From: Lentisphaerota bacterium
Lineage (GTDB): Bacteria > Verrucomicrobiota > Lentisphaeria > Victivallales > Victivallaceae
Direction: 5' to 3'
Assembly (NCBI GenBank): GCA_015061525.1
Contig: SUWK01000010.1
Coordinates: forward strand, 1-56,080
Length of the DNA: 56,080 nt
Part shown: positions 44,717 to 56,080 of the stretch, piece after piece
How positions within the stretch are numbered: the first letter of the stretch is position 1
Layout of the letters: the number at the start of each line of letters is the position of its first letter
Notes under the pieces: model-generated
What the model was told of the DNA's origin: nothing
The model's database searches: none
Seen by the model: only the letters and a program-made list of their open reading frames with translations
Made by a program: the position numbers and the translations under genes

Positions 44717-46492
44717 ATTCACCGCAGTCACCGAAAATAATGAATCAGGGGAATCTGGAAATGAATCATCGGAAAGATAAAGTCCCATATTCATAATATC
44801 TTCCTCTGCCAGCAGCAGATCGATCCCCGCATAAGGTTGCAGGGGGCGGGATAATTCTATAAGTTCCTGACGGGCCTCTATCTCATCACAGATCAAAGTA
44901 TGCAATTTTTCTTTTTGTTTTTGTTCAAACGCCTCTGCCGCCAACAGTGTTCGTGCCACAGATACGATCACTTTGGCGTACAACTCGATTTGCAACGCTT
45001 CCATCGCGGCATTTTTTGCACCGAATGGCACCTCTGAGTCATTCAATTTTTCAGCAAGTGTACGGAATACTTCCGCACACTTACGGTAAGATTCCGCATC
45101 CTCCTTACGGCGGTCAAAATACATTTGCACCGAGGTTCCGAAAAATGATATCTGTTGCGCTCCCCAAGTGTGCAGAATGCTGCGAAGATATTGCGGGATC
45201 AATGGTTGAAAGAACTGTCCGTGTCCGCCGCACCTGCCTACTGCAAAACTCAAACGGGATGACCATCCGCAGAGAGCTTCGGAATCCAGAACATCATCAA
45301 ACTTTTTCCACGCCGCCAAAGCACATTCTATCAAGCTATGATCTGTGTCTTTGATTTTATAGTGATCCGTCACGGCACTGCGCAGAATTTCATTATCGGA
45401 TTTTTCTGGGTGCTGAATGATTTTTTTTTGAACTGAATGGCAGGCATCTGGCAGATAAGGCGGGCGGGCTCCCCAGAAATCAACAATGACATCAGCTTCT
45501 GGAATTTCTGAAAGTGTTCGGTAAAGACTCAATGTTTTCAGAGCAAAAGGCATATTGGAACAGACTGGATCGTATTGTTCTGATTGGGTGATTTCTGAAA
45601 ATATCATCATCTTGCGCTGCTGTTTTCTGCACAGCTCTGCCGCTTTCTGAAAAAAAGTTCCCTTCCTGACAAAAGTTCCCCACGGTTGCAGATAAGTCAT
45701 AGTACAGCCGCGCCGCTCAACCGTGACATTATCATTGATCGTGATTCCGACGCCGATACCTGGTGATAATTTATTCAAAGTTGATTCAATGATCTCGGGT
45801 TTTATCGCGGGATCTGCTCCTGGCTGCTCGATATTCCAAAAAGCATAATAAAGAGAAACTTTGCTATCCAATGCCGCACGCAGATGGTTGATGTGTCGGA
45901 TCATTCTCTCATATTGTGTCAATCCTGTTGCCTGACAGCGGGGACATTCATCGGTACAGATCCCGTAAGAGAAATCTCCTGGGAAATACATAATCCCTGT
46001 CAGTTGCGGATATTCTGCCGTCAGTTTCTGGAACAATTCATCGTAAAACTCCTGAACGGTTTTATGGGATATACACAGAGGATCACTGATCTTCCAGGAA
46101 TAATTTTTTCCGAATAATTCAGGTGTCCGATTCTGTTTTGCGCGCAATTCCAGTTTCGTATGACGGTCAATATACTGTGATTGGATAAAAGATGAATGTT
46201 GAGTTCCGATAGTATCCCAAATGCAGAAATACGGTTTCAGTTCATATTTTGCCAAAAGATCAAATCGTCGGTGCATTTCCCGTCTCACATATGCAGAAGT
46301 ATATGGCATCAAATCAGGGATCGCTGTCGTTGCGACCATACTTTCCACAAAAAAAGAATCAGGTCCGAACCCGCATCCGCCATTGACAAAAACGGCATTG
46401 AATCCAGCATCGCTGATTTTTTGCAGATTTTCCGCAGAAAAATCCCCCGCACTCCGAGCTCCAAATCGTTCCAGTGAAGTTATTCTATCCAT
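44705..46492 (-). CDS. TIM-barrel glycoside-hydrolase-like protein, family unknown
   Basis: 595 residues from the ATG at 46492, chosen for the GGAGG six bases before it; an upstream ATG at 46537 lacks one. The first ~350 residues read like a (beta/alpha)8 glycosidase: ISDAGFNAVFVNGG, YELKPYFCIWDTIG, LTGIMYFPGDFSYGICTDECPRC and VSLYYAFWNIEQP, with a Cys-rich loop like that of DUF4838 proteins. The C-terminal third is helical. No signal peptide. It ends in TAG. Probably a cytoplasmic glycosidase of the same utilisation locus; substrate unknown. Confidence 0.55.
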   Translation of the reverse strand: MDRITSLERFGARSAGDFSAENLQKISDAGFNAVFVNGGCGFGPDSFFVESMVATTAIPDLMPYTSAYVRREMHRRFDLLAKYELKPYFCIWDTIGTQHSSFIQSQYIDRHTKLELRAKQNRTPELFGKNYSWKISDPLCISHKTVQEFYDELFQKLTAEYPQLTGIMYFPGDFSYGICTDECPRCQATGLTQYERMIRHINHLRAALDSKVSLYYAFWNIEQPGADPAIKPEIIESTLNKLSPGIGVGITINDNVTVERRGCTMTYLQPWGTFVRKGTFFQKAAELCRKQQRKMMIFSEITQSEQYDPVCSNMPFALKTLSLYRTLSEIPEADVIVDFWGARPPYLPDACHSVQKKIIQHPEKSDNEILRSAVTDHYKIKDTDHSLIECALAAWKKFDDVLDSEALCGWSSRLSFAVGRCGGHGQFFQPLIPQYLRSILHTWGAQQISFFGTSVQMYFDRRKEDAESYRKCAEVFRTLAEKLNDSEVPFGAKNAAMEALQIELYAKVIVSVARTLLAAEAFEQKQKEKLHTLICDEIEARQELIELSRPLQPYAGIDLLLAEEDIMNMGLYLSDDSFPDSPDSLFSVTAVNLPV

Positions 46493-46694
46493 TCCAGCCT
46501 CCCTCTGCCTGAAATTTTTTATCGTTCGGTTTGCCATAGTGATTGATTTTCGATCTTTACATCAAAAACTGCTTTCTGCAACAGCGTCGCAGCAAACTTG
46601 TCCGAAATGTTTTTTCAGACAAAAACGGATATGCCGCAGCTGGTGCATATCAATGTTGACGAGCCAATGCGCTATGCAAATATTCTACCGCTAT

Positions 46695-46723
46695 AAAATA
46701 TATGCTAAAAGCGAAAAAATCAA
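46695..46723 (-). promoter_or_regulatory. Promoter of the TIM-barrel enzyme gene
   Basis: On the minus strand: TTGATT (46723-46718), 17 bp, TATTTT (46700-46695), ~200 bases before the ATG. The T-run after the -35 is shared with the promoters at 43604 and 43041. Confidence 0.6.
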
Positions 46724-46850
46724 CACCTCAAAACCGTGAAAAAAGGGTCAATATCTGTAAAATCGGTTCTTTTGCAATATCCTGACAGTCACATGGTTCG
46801 CAACGAAAAAAATGACGATTGAAAAGTGAAAAAAAAACTCTGAATGAGAC

Positions 46851-46879
46851 TTGTATTTCATCGCTGGATATGCTATTTT
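46851..46879 (+). promoter_or_regulatory. Promoter of the beta-galactosidase gene
   Basis: TTGTAT, 17 bp, TATTTT in the 425-base divergent gap; the rest of the gap holds A/T-rich sequence and no gene. Confidence 0.65.
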
Positions 46880-46905
46880 ACAGCATTTTCAAGGGACTAA
46901 AATAG

Positions 46906-50052
<3,147 letters not shown>

Positions 50053-50186
50053 AAAATCGTTCGGATGAAGTTGCTGCTTGCCAATGCTGTAAATCCGATC
50101 AAGACCAACGTCCACACCTTTTTCACTTTTCTTTTACCCTTTCTTTGTTGCCGGTTGTGTCTATATCTTACTGTGCAAAACAATCG

Positions 50187-50264
50187 TTTTCTTACACTAT
50201 GCGCTTAAAATATCGCCACAGCTAGGACATTTTGCGTCCAAGCGGCGAAAAGTTATTAACAATT
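50187..50264. repeat. ~78 bp direct repeat, copy 1, at the end of the ftsK-like gene
   Basis: Begins TTTTCTTACACTA, contains an imperfect hairpin (GCTAGGAC ... GTCCAAGC) and ends CGAAAAGTTATTAACAA. The TTA inside the last word supplies the stop codon of the minus-strand fusion gene. The partner copy is at 52589-52665. Confidence 0.8.
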
Positions 50265-52526
50265 TAATTTTTCGTTTGTCCGCACTTGTGGATTTGTGTC
50301 TATGATATGTTTTACACAACTTTTTATTTCATCATAAGCTGCATATGCCCCTTGTACACGCTCGATTTCCATGCTGGAACTGGTCATGACCAACATATCC
50401 CCCATTCCAAGCAACTTTTCTGCACCGGGGGTATCCAGCACCACCCGACTGTCAACCAGACTGCGTACCTGGAAGCACAACCGGGTCGGCAAATTAGCTT
50501 TGATAACACCGGTAATGATATTGGTACTGGGACGCTGGGTGGCAACAATAATGTGGATTCCGGCAGCACGGCCTTTCTGGGCAATACGGGTAATGTTGGT
50601 TTCCACATCTTTTTTGGCCTCGGTCATCATCAGGTCAGCAAGCTCGTCCAGAATGATTACCAGCAATGGCATTTTTGCCGGAATAACATTGCCGTCATCA
50701 TCATATTCCGGTTCAGCCGGAACCGGACGGCTGTTGAATTCGGAAAGTTTTTTCACTCCAACTTTTGCCAGCACATGATAACGGCGATCCATCTCATTTG
50801 CCGCCCAACGCAAAGCGATCGGCACCTTGGCGGAATCATTGATGATGGGAGTCCACAAATGCGGCAATTTGCTAAAAGTTTTGTAATTTGGGTGAGATGG
50901 ATCAAATATGAGCAGATGCAACTCATCCGGATTGAATTTAAAAAGCAAACTCATAATAAAAGTATCAATGCACACACGTTTACCGGTACCGGTAGCTCCT
51001 GCCACCAGTATATGCGGAGCTTTGGCAAGGTCAAGAATAACCGGTTTCCCGGAAACATTTTTGCCGAGTGCAAGCGGGATCTCCGCTTTGCTGTTGCGCC
51101 ACTCATCGCTCTCCATTATTGAACGCATGAATACCGCTTCTGGTTTGCTGTTGGAAACCTCGATACCAACCACAGAACGCCCGGGTATCGGTGCCAATAC
51201 CCGGATACTGGTGGCGGCAAGAGCCATACGGATATTGTCCTGGATCTGCTCAACCTTTTTAACATTGATTCCCGGAGCCAGAGTTATTTCATAACGGGTT
51301 ACCCGGGGACCGGAAACAAAACCGGTAACCCGGCCGGAAATCGCAAACTCTTCCAATGTCTGCTGGATTTTACTCCGGGCAAGTTCGATCTTATCGCTGT
51401 CCTCACCCAGAGTGCATTGAGCATCTGCAAGATTGTTCAACGGGAAATTTCCGGATGCAGGAGAAGTTTTTTCTGCGTCACTCTGAATTTCGTATCCGGA
51501 AAAAAATTTATCGATTTCCTCGCTTTCGAGAGTAATCTTCTCCAGGAGAAGTTCTGCCAGAGCAGCAACGCATTCCTGGTGTTCAGTAAGTAATTCGGTA
51601 CATTTTTTTTCTGCCTCACGGGATATGTCATTGACATCTGCTTCCAGCTTGGAATGGATGTAATTATCAGAAGCGATCAAGCCAATGCGTTTTCCCATAC
51701 CAAAATGTCGTACCATATTCAGTATAGCATTTGTAGCAAGAGTCAAATCATGTTCGCAACCGTTTGACATTTCACCGAAAAATATTCTTTCAGCAACACA
51801 TCCGCCGTATTGTGAAGCAACCTGACTTTTCATAGCGGTTTCAGTATAGATACGATCAGGATCATCCCCATGTTCCACACGTCCGAAACAGTAATGGTTC
51901 GGATCTATGGTGATAAGCTTCGGCGGTACGATTTCAGGCAGAAAGAACAAACATACCGCATGTCCGGCTTCATGGATCGCAATTCGATGACGGTATTCAT
52001 CTGAAAGGATCATCGGTTTATCTGCGCAGCAGCTGTCGTCTATCGAAAAAGTTTCCAATTCGCGCTCGACCTGTTTCCGTTTGCGGAAGTACCGCAGCAG
52101 CCACAGCGGGTATTGATAAATTGCTTTTCCCGCCGCCCACGAAACAGCCCACAGCCATAATCCGATACCCCCAAGCACAATTGCTATATATGTGCAAATT
52201 GCAAATGTCTCTTTACCTTCAGCATATATTCTTGAAACTGCGAGAATCATCGAACCGTAAAAAATCCACCCCGCCCAAACTGCAGTTTTCAGAAGAAATC
52301 CTTCCAACAGGAAAAATGCTGCGACCAATGAGAGGATCAAGCCTACCCAAATAAAACCGATACTGCACATATATATACCGGAGGCCCAAAAGAGAATACT
52401 TGTAAGTCTCAGCAAAAACTTGCCGTAATACAGTCTGCTGATCTGTTTCAAGTCAAGTGTCTGCAGGTAGTCGTAGTCAGCTGCGGAAACAGTTCTGGTC
52501 GGGCGGGGAGTCTCATTTTCTGCCAT
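50256..52526 (-). CDS. Membrane M41 (FtsH-type) protease domain fused to an FtsK/SpoIIIE motor
   Basis: 756 residues from the ATG at 52526 (AAGGAC upstream). Residues ~40-130 form about four membrane helices. Residues ~175-340 are an M41 peptidase domain without its AAA module: HEAGH at 185-189, AERIFFG (~246-252) and CEHDLTLATNAILNMV with third ligand Asp260. Residues ~375-740 are FtsK alpha and beta domains: RYEITLAPG, Walker A GATGTGKR (510-517; Ser/Thr after Lys replaced by Arg), Walker B LVIILDELAD, GIHIIVATQRPS and GAEKLLGMGDML. The DNA-reading gamma domain is missing. The frame ends inside a repeat, so the C-terminus may be cut short. Architecture new to me. Confidence 0.85.
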   Translation of the reverse strand: MAENETPRPTRTVSAADYDYLQTLDLKQISRLYYGKFLLRLTSILFWASGIYMCSIGFIWVGLILSLVAAFFLLEGFLLKTAVWAGWIFYGSMILAVSRIYAEGKETFAICTYIAIVLGGIGLWLWAVSWAAGKAIYQYPLWLLRYFRKRKQVERELETFSIDDSCCADKPMILSDEYRHRIAIHEAGHAVCLFFLPEIVPPKLITIDPNHYCFGRVEHGDDPDRIYTETAMKSQVASQYGGCVAERIFFGEMSNGCEHDLTLATNAILNMVRHFGMGKRIGLIASDNYIHSKLEADVNDISREAEKKCTELLTEHQECVAALAELLLEKITLESEEIDKFFSGYEIQSDAEKTSPASGNFPLNNLADAQCTLGEDSDKIELARSKIQQTLEEFAISGRVTGFVSGPRVTRYEITLAPGINVKKVEQIQDNIRMALAATSIRVLAPIPGRSVVGIEVSNSKPEAVFMRSIMESDEWRNSKAEIPLALGKNVSGKPVILDLAKAPHILVAGATGTGKRVCIDTFIMSLLFKFNPDELHLLIFDPSHPNYKTFSKLPHLWTPIINDSAKVPIALRWAANEMDRRYHVLAKVGVKKLSEFNSRPVPAEPEYDDDGNVIPAKMPLLVIILDELADLMMTEAKKDVETNITRIAQKGRAAGIHIIVATQRPSTNIITGVIKANLPTRLCFQVRSLVDSRVVLDTPGAEKLLGMGDMLVMTSSSMEIERVQGAYAAYDEIKSCVKHIIDTNPQVRTNEKLNC

Positions 52527-52588
52527 AATAATTGTCCTTTCATTTACGATGTATTGGTTTCTACTGAACAAACTGCGATAAAAAACGC

Positions 52589-52665
52589 TTTTCTTACACT
52601 ACGTTGTTTAGAATAACACCGGGGCTTGGACATTTTCAGTCCAAGCTCCGAAAAGTTATTAACAA
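52589..52665. repeat. ~77 bp direct repeat, copy 2, before the histidine kinase
   Basis: Same orientation as 50187-50264, with a perfect 8-bp stem GCTTGGAC / GTCCAAGC and the same CGAAAAGTTATTAACAA end. It lies six bases before the histidine kinase's first ATG and upstream of the fusion gene. Confidence 0.8.
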
Positions 52666-52671
52666 ATTTTC

Positions 52672-53718
52672 ATGACCGAACAATTAAAAAATCAGCTTAC
52701 ACAAGTTACTTTTGAACGAAATGAACGCGAAGCTTTATTTAATACAATGAGTGAAGGTGTTCTGCTCTTTCAGAGTGATGGCTTTCTGATTAGAGCGAAT
52801 AACGCTGCCGCAGAGTTATTGAAATTTGACAGGAATAAATCCTTTCATCTGAACCGTTGCCATATTCCGGAACTGGTTGAAGAAGCCCTGAAGACAATCA
52901 AAAGCGGGGAGTCTTTTGAAAAAGAGTTTTTCTTTGACCGTAACGGACAAAATATCTCTCTATGGATAAAAGGTTCCGTATTGTATAAAAGCGGAGAAAA
53001 ACGTCTGCTTCTGACAGTTACTGATTTAACCAATTTACGGAAACTGGAATTGTTCCGGGCGGATTTTATTGCCAATGTTTCCCATGAGATAAAAACACCT
53101 TTGACCTGCATTTCAGGAGCGGCGGAAGCCTTGGAAGAAACCAATAATCCCGAAAATCGGGCAAAATTGACTGCCATGCTGAAAAAGCACACAGAGAGAC
53201 TCAATAATCTGGTTAAGGATATTCTGCATCTTGCCCGATTGGAAAAATCTCCCCGCAAAGAGTCAACTGCAGAAAAAATCGTGTTAAACAGTGTTGTAGA
53301 TAATGTAATTGATATTGAAACTGACCATGCCAAAGAATGCGGTTTTGAATTAAAAGTTGCCGATAATTTGCCATTGACTGTATCAGGCGATGCGGACCTT
53401 TTGGAACAGGCATTGATAAACCTTGTAGAAAATGCACTGCGTTACAGCAATGGCAAAAACATTACCTTAAGCGTAACACAGGAAGGTGCGAATGCAATCT
53501 TGACTGTCAAAGATGATGGCATAGGTGTTGCACCTGAACATCACGACAGGCTTTTTGAACGCTTCTATCGTGTGGATAAGTCACGGAGTCGAGAACTGGG
53601 TGGCACTGGCTTGGGATTAGCAATCGTCAAACACATCGCGTTGCTTCATAGGGGAAAAGTAGAAATCATCAGTAATATTGATTCTGGTGCGGAATTTCGA
53701 ATAATACTGCCTATGTAA
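52672..53718 (+). CDS. PhoR-like sensor histidine kinase, 5'-truncated
   Basis: 348 residues: a linker (LKNQLTQVTFERNEREALF), a PAS domain (MSEGVLLFQSDGFLIRANNAA), HisKA with the phospho-acceptor His in FIANVSHEIKTPLT, and HATPase_c with the N box LINLVENALRYS and G boxes DDGIGVA and GGTGLGLAIVK. PhoR-type kinases normally begin with membrane helices and a periplasmic sensor; here the frame begins mid-linker, directly after a repeat, with no ribosome site and no response regulator next to it. The gene was probably cut by the rearrangement that placed the repeat. The catalytic part is intact; expression is doubtful. Confidence 0.8.
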   Translation: MTEQLKNQLTQVTFERNEREALFNTMSEGVLLFQSDGFLIRANNAAAELLKFDRNKSFHLNRCHIPELVEEALKTIKSGESFEKEFFFDRNGQNISLWIKGSVLYKSGEKRLLLTVTDLTNLRKLELFRADFIANVSHEIKTPLTCISGAAEALEETNNPENRAKLTAMLKKHTERLNNLVKDILHLARLEKSPRKESTAEKIVLNSVVDNVIDIETDHAKECGFELKVADNLPLTVSGDADLLEQALINLVENALRYSNGKNITLSVTQEGANAILTVKDDGIGVAPEHHDRLFERFYRVDKSRSRELGGTGLGLAIVKHIALLHRGKVEIISNIDSGAEFRIILPM

Positions 53719-53723
53719 AAAGA

Positions 53724-53760
53724 AGGGCTGTGCTGATTTTTACGTGGTCAGCATAGCCCT
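53724..53760 (+). terminator. Terminator after the histidine kinase
   Basis: A 13-base stem (AGGGCTGTGCTGA / TCAGCATAGCCCT, one mismatch) just after the TAA, followed by an A/T run. Confidence 0.8.
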
Positions 53761-54061
53761 ATTATTATATACAAACATCACAGCCCGTCTACGTAAAAAA
53801 GTTTTCATTTTGAAATTGCATATCAACAACGGGAATACTCTCTGAAATGCTATACAATAACGGAGTAGTCAAATTCTCCGGCTTTTTGCCTGCTGCACAT
53901 ATTCAAAAAGAACCAGTTCCCAGTAAAAGCTGCAATAACGTCTACTGCTATTGAAAAACAGCAGCGACTGCTTTACAAAAAATATGGGCATAAACGAAAT
54001 AATTTCCCCGCATTTTTTTATTGAACACAAAGGAATTATTCAAATTTTTTCTAAATGAGAT
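53761..54061. other. Non-coding gap before rex
   Basis: About 300 bases without a supported gene. One plus-strand frame stays open for about 50 codons (FPVKAAITSTAIEKQQRLLY) without a start site and may be a remnant. Confidence 0.4.
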
Positions 54062-54101
54062 TTGAAATTATCGTCTTTAGATGATATATTAATAACATCT
54101 A
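54062..54101 (+). promoter_or_regulatory. Promoter and possible operator of rex
   Basis: TTGAAA (54062-54067), 17 bp, TATATT (54085-54090). An inverted repeat TAGATG ... CATCTA (54078-54083 and 54096-54101) brackets the -10, a likely repressor site; it is not the textbook Rex box, so autoregulation is only a possibility. Confidence 0.6.
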
Positions 54102-54122
54102 TAGGTTAACACAAGGAATAAG

Positions 54123-54773
54123 ATGAAAATATTAAATTCACCGGCGATCCGGCGTATGCCGACTTACTTGCACCGGTTGTTCCGTTTGCGGATGTCCGGG
54201 CAAGAATGGGTTTCGTGTGCCGATCTGGCTCAATACATGAATATACCCCATATCGTCGTCAGAAAAGATATTGCCATGACCGCTTTGCCGGGCAACAAAC
54301 GTCATGGTTTCAGAGTGAATGAGCTTATAGATGCCATTTTGCGGCTGCTCGGGTGGGATAAAACCTCTTCGGCGACTTTGATCGGTGCCGGATCGCTTGG
54401 AGCAGCATTGTTGGGATTTGATGATTTTCAATCCTACAATTTCCGGATTGAGTCAGTGTTTGATTCCTCGTCGGATAAAATCGGCAGATCGATCCATGGT
54501 CATGAAGTGTATGATCTGACAGATATCCGCAAGCGCCTGAAATTTGCTCCGCCCAAAGTCGGTATCATCTGTGTTCCGGCGGTTGGCGCGCAGCTGGTCG
54601 CGGATATTTTAATTTCACTTGGGATCAAGTATATCTGGAATTTTTCCAATGTCTGTTTGAATGTCCCTCCTGATGTAATTGTCCAGCGCGAAGTGATTGC
54701 CGGCGGATTAGCCATGCTTTTTGCTAAAATCAACAAAGCCGAAAGCGGCGAAAATGTCTCCGGCGAGGAGTGA
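54123..54773 (+). CDS. rex: Redox-sensing transcriptional repressor Rex
   Basis: 216 residues. An N-terminal winged helix (RRMPTYLHRLFRLRMSGQEWVSCADLAQYMNIPHIVVRKDIAMT) and a C-terminal Rossmann domain with ATLIGAGSLGAALL (GxGxxG, ~residues 84-97), VFDSSSDKIGRSIHGHEVY and ICVPAVGAQLVADIL. Rex senses the NADH/NAD+ ratio and represses fermentation and respiration genes. AAGGAATA precedes the ATG. The stop overlaps or closely precedes the radical SAM gene, so both are co-transcribed. Confidence 0.93.
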   Translation: MKILNSPAIRRMPTYLHRLFRLRMSGQEWVSCADLAQYMNIPHIVVRKDIAMTALPGNKRHGFRVNELIDAILRLLGWDKTSSATLIGAGSLGAALLGFDDFQSYNFRIESVFDSSSDKIGRSIHGHEVYDLTDIRKRLKFAPPKVGIICVPAVGAQLVADILISLGIKYIWNFSNVCLNVPPDVIVQREVIAGGLAMLFAKINKAESGENVSGEE

Positions 54774-54787
54774 TTCGGTCCGGTATT

Positions 54788-55825
54788 ATGAAGTTTTTTA
54801 CTTCCAGCAGAGAAGCCATTGCCTTTTCCGGAGTTGATCTTCCGGCTGATTTTACCATGATAGAGGCGGTCTATCCGGTTCTGCTCAATGAATATTACCT
54901 TTCGCTGATCGACTGGCAAAATTTCCGGCACGATCCCATTGCGCTGCAATCTTTTCCGCAGCAGGCGGAGCTGGCTGATGAAATATCCAGTTCCGATCCG
55001 CTTGCTGAGGAGAAACAAATGCCGGTACCGCGGCTGATCCATCGTTTCAAAGACCGGGTGGTGATCCTTGCCAACAGCCATTGTGCGATGCGATGCCGGT
55101 TCTGTTTCCGCAAACGGGAATGGGCAAACGGTGCTTCTCTGCCGCCGTTAACCGACGGTGAATTGGATGAAATCATCAGTTATTTGCAGAAACACCCGGA
55201 AATCAGAGAAATCCTGTTATCCGGCGGAGATCCGCTGATGCTTGCTGAAAAACGGCTGCTGGAGATATTGCATCGCCTTAAAGCCGTACCGTCAATAGAT
55301 ATCATCCGGGTCGCCAGCCGTATTCCGGTCGTTTGGCCGGACAGAATAACTCCGTCTCTTGCCGCTGCTCTCGGTGATATTCCGGGAGTGTGGTTTGCAA
55401 CCCATTTCAACCATCCGCGCGAAATCACCCCGGATTCTGCCGCAGCCTGTACCAGATTGGTGAAAGCCGGTGTTCCGGTGATAAATCAGACTGTTCTGTT
55501 GAAAGATGTCAATGATCGGGCGGAAATTCTGGAAGAACTTTTCCGCAAACTGGTTGCATTGCGGGTCAAGCCGCATTACCTGTTTCACGTCGATCCGGTA
55601 CGCGGAGTACGTCATTTTGCCACCGGCATTGAATGCGGTCTGGAAATATTGAGAACTTTCCGTGCCACCCTGTCTTCACTTGCAGTGCCAACTTTTGCCA
55701 TAGATCTGCCGGAAGGCGGTGGTAAAGTTGCTTTGCAGCCGGATTATCGCGTTGACGGCAAATATCCGGATATTCACGGTGAAAAATTGATCGCTTACGA
55801 CGGAAAACTTCCGGATTCACTTTGA
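54788..55825 (+). CDS. KamA-family radical SAM protein (lysine 2,3-aminomutase / EpmB-like)
   Basis: 345 residues from the ATG at 54788; a GTG at 54770 directly after GAGGAG is an alternative that overlaps the rex stop. CAMRCRFCFRKR (~residues 103-114) is the [4Fe-4S] CxxxCxxC site; EILLSGGDPLML, VASRIPVVWPDRIT and HFNHPREIT are KamA-family motifs, and LPEGGGKVALQPDY carries the pyridoxal-phosphate Lys. The length (345) is nearer EpmB, which makes beta-lysine for elongation factor P, than full aminomutase (~416). No epmA or efp gene is in the window to decide. Confidence 0.85.
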   Translation: MKFFTSSREAIAFSGVDLPADFTMIEAVYPVLLNEYYLSLIDWQNFRHDPIALQSFPQQAELADEISSSDPLAEEKQMPVPRLIHRFKDRVVILANSHCAMRCRFCFRKREWANGASLPPLTDGELDEIISYLQKHPEIREILLSGGDPLMLAEKRLLEILHRLKAVPSIDIIRVASRIPVVWPDRITPSLAAALGDIPGVWFATHFNHPREITPDSAAACTRLVKAGVPVINQTVLLKDVNDRAEILEELFRKLVALRVKPHYLFHVDPVRGVRHFATGIECGLEILRTFRATLSSLAVPTFAIDLPEGGGKVALQPDYRVDGKYPDIHGEKLIAYDGKLPDSL

Positions 55826-55830
55826 ATCCT

Positions 55831-55840
55831 CCCCCCCCCC
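55831..55840. repeat. Ten-base C tract after the radical SAM gene
   Basis: A run of ten C (two more C stand just before an interrupting T) starting six bases after the stop. Slippage here would not alter a protein but could affect transcript ends. Confidence 0.9.
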
Positions 55841-55925
55841 AATGTATCCCGGCATTAGGTAAAACAGGTGTAATCTTTTTTGCCTGTGATGATAAAAAAA
55901 TATCAATAAAATACTGTTCCGGCTC

Positions 55926-55954
55926 TTGCATTTTCGAAAGCAGGGTGATATATT
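55926..55954 (+). promoter_or_regulatory. Promoter of the gene running off the window
   Basis: TTGCAT, 17 bp, TATATT, about 70 bases before the final ATG. Confidence 0.7.
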
Positions 55955-56026
55955 AGGTATCAGATGATAAAAACAGAACATCTGATGATAATAAAAAATC
56001 ATCCAACAACCCATAAGGAGTTTAAT

Positions 56027-56080
56027 ATGGACAAGAAAGTGAAAACCACCCCCGAAGTCGCCCCTGAAGTAAAAGAGGCA
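56027..56080 (+). CDS. Start of an unknown gene, cut by the window end
   Basis: AAGGAG seven bases before an ATG, then 18 codons rich in Lys, Thr, Pro and Glu (MDKKVKTTPEVAPEVKEA). Too little to assign; a disordered N-terminus. Confidence 0.6.
   Translation, partial: MDKKVKTTPEVAPEVKEA

Overview
The window looks like chromosomal DNA of a Lentisphaerota (Victivallales-type) bacterium. This rests on the gene mix: a prepilin-type protein with the H-X9-DG motif, a DUF4838 protein, many glycoside hydrolases, CARDB-repeat surface proteins and Rex. It is a judgement from gene content, not from a marker gene. Host-type promoters are easy to read: TTGnnn, a 16-17 bp spacer, then TATATT or a close variant, and this form recurs at more than a dozen gene starts on both strands.

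Layout. 0.2-3.4 kb: an HD-domain hydrolase, then a divergent sigma factor / zinc-finger protein / membrane Ser-Thr kinase operon. 3.6-10.8 kb: two paralogous five-CARDB-repeat proteins with nearly the same promoter and leader, around a GpsA-like dehydrogenase and an acyltransferase-like gene. 10.9-13.2 kb: a shortened OLD-type ATPase next to a UvrD-like helicase. 13.2-20.8 kb: a glycogen operon (glycogen-binding module, glgP, glgA, glgB, then nagA). 20.8-25.0 kb: prmA, rsmD, a WaaP/Kdo-kinase-like protein and a ComM/YifB ATPase. 25.0-28.3 kb: an accessory patch of gene remnants, a secreted HEATH metallopeptidase-like protein and a YolD-like protein between two ~209 bp direct repeats. 28.4-50.1 kb: a polysaccharide-degradation block (GH1, an HTH-GH78 fusion, DUF4838, another secreted enzyme, a TIM-barrel-like enzyme, an AraC regulator, GH2 beta-galactosidase). 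The parts I counted in it are nearly free of CCGG, which is abundant in the flanks. 50.2-53.7 kb: an M41-protease/FtsK fusion between two ~78 bp direct repeats, and a 5'-truncated histidine kinase. 54.1-56.1 kb: rex, a KamA-family radical SAM gene and the start of a further gene.

The most striking part is 37,047-43,070. A ~6.0 kb element sits inside a prepilin gene: the 5' part (with promoter, RBS and the FTLIELLV signal) lies at 43.07-43.48 kb and the 3' part (IAIIAILAA onward, with the H-X9-DG motif) at 36.35-37.05 kb. The element ends are ~35 bp imperfect inverted repeats and a large serine recombinase starts 79 bp from one end, as expected for att half-sites. It also carries a small serine resolvase, a nuclease, a palindromic region and three minus-strand genes that read through only if TAG is a sense codon. 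The largest is a family-A-polymerase-like protein of 409 codons with seven in-frame TAG codons, no TAA or TGA, an AAGGAG site and a good promoter. A 66-codon neighbour has one more TAG, and a third reading frame has up to four. All intact element genes end in TAA or TGA, and the recombinase genes contain no TAG. The simplest reading is an integrative element that reassigns amber, probably to glutamine, in its replication genes while keeping its mobility genes in the standard code. I saw no suppressor tRNA in the window.
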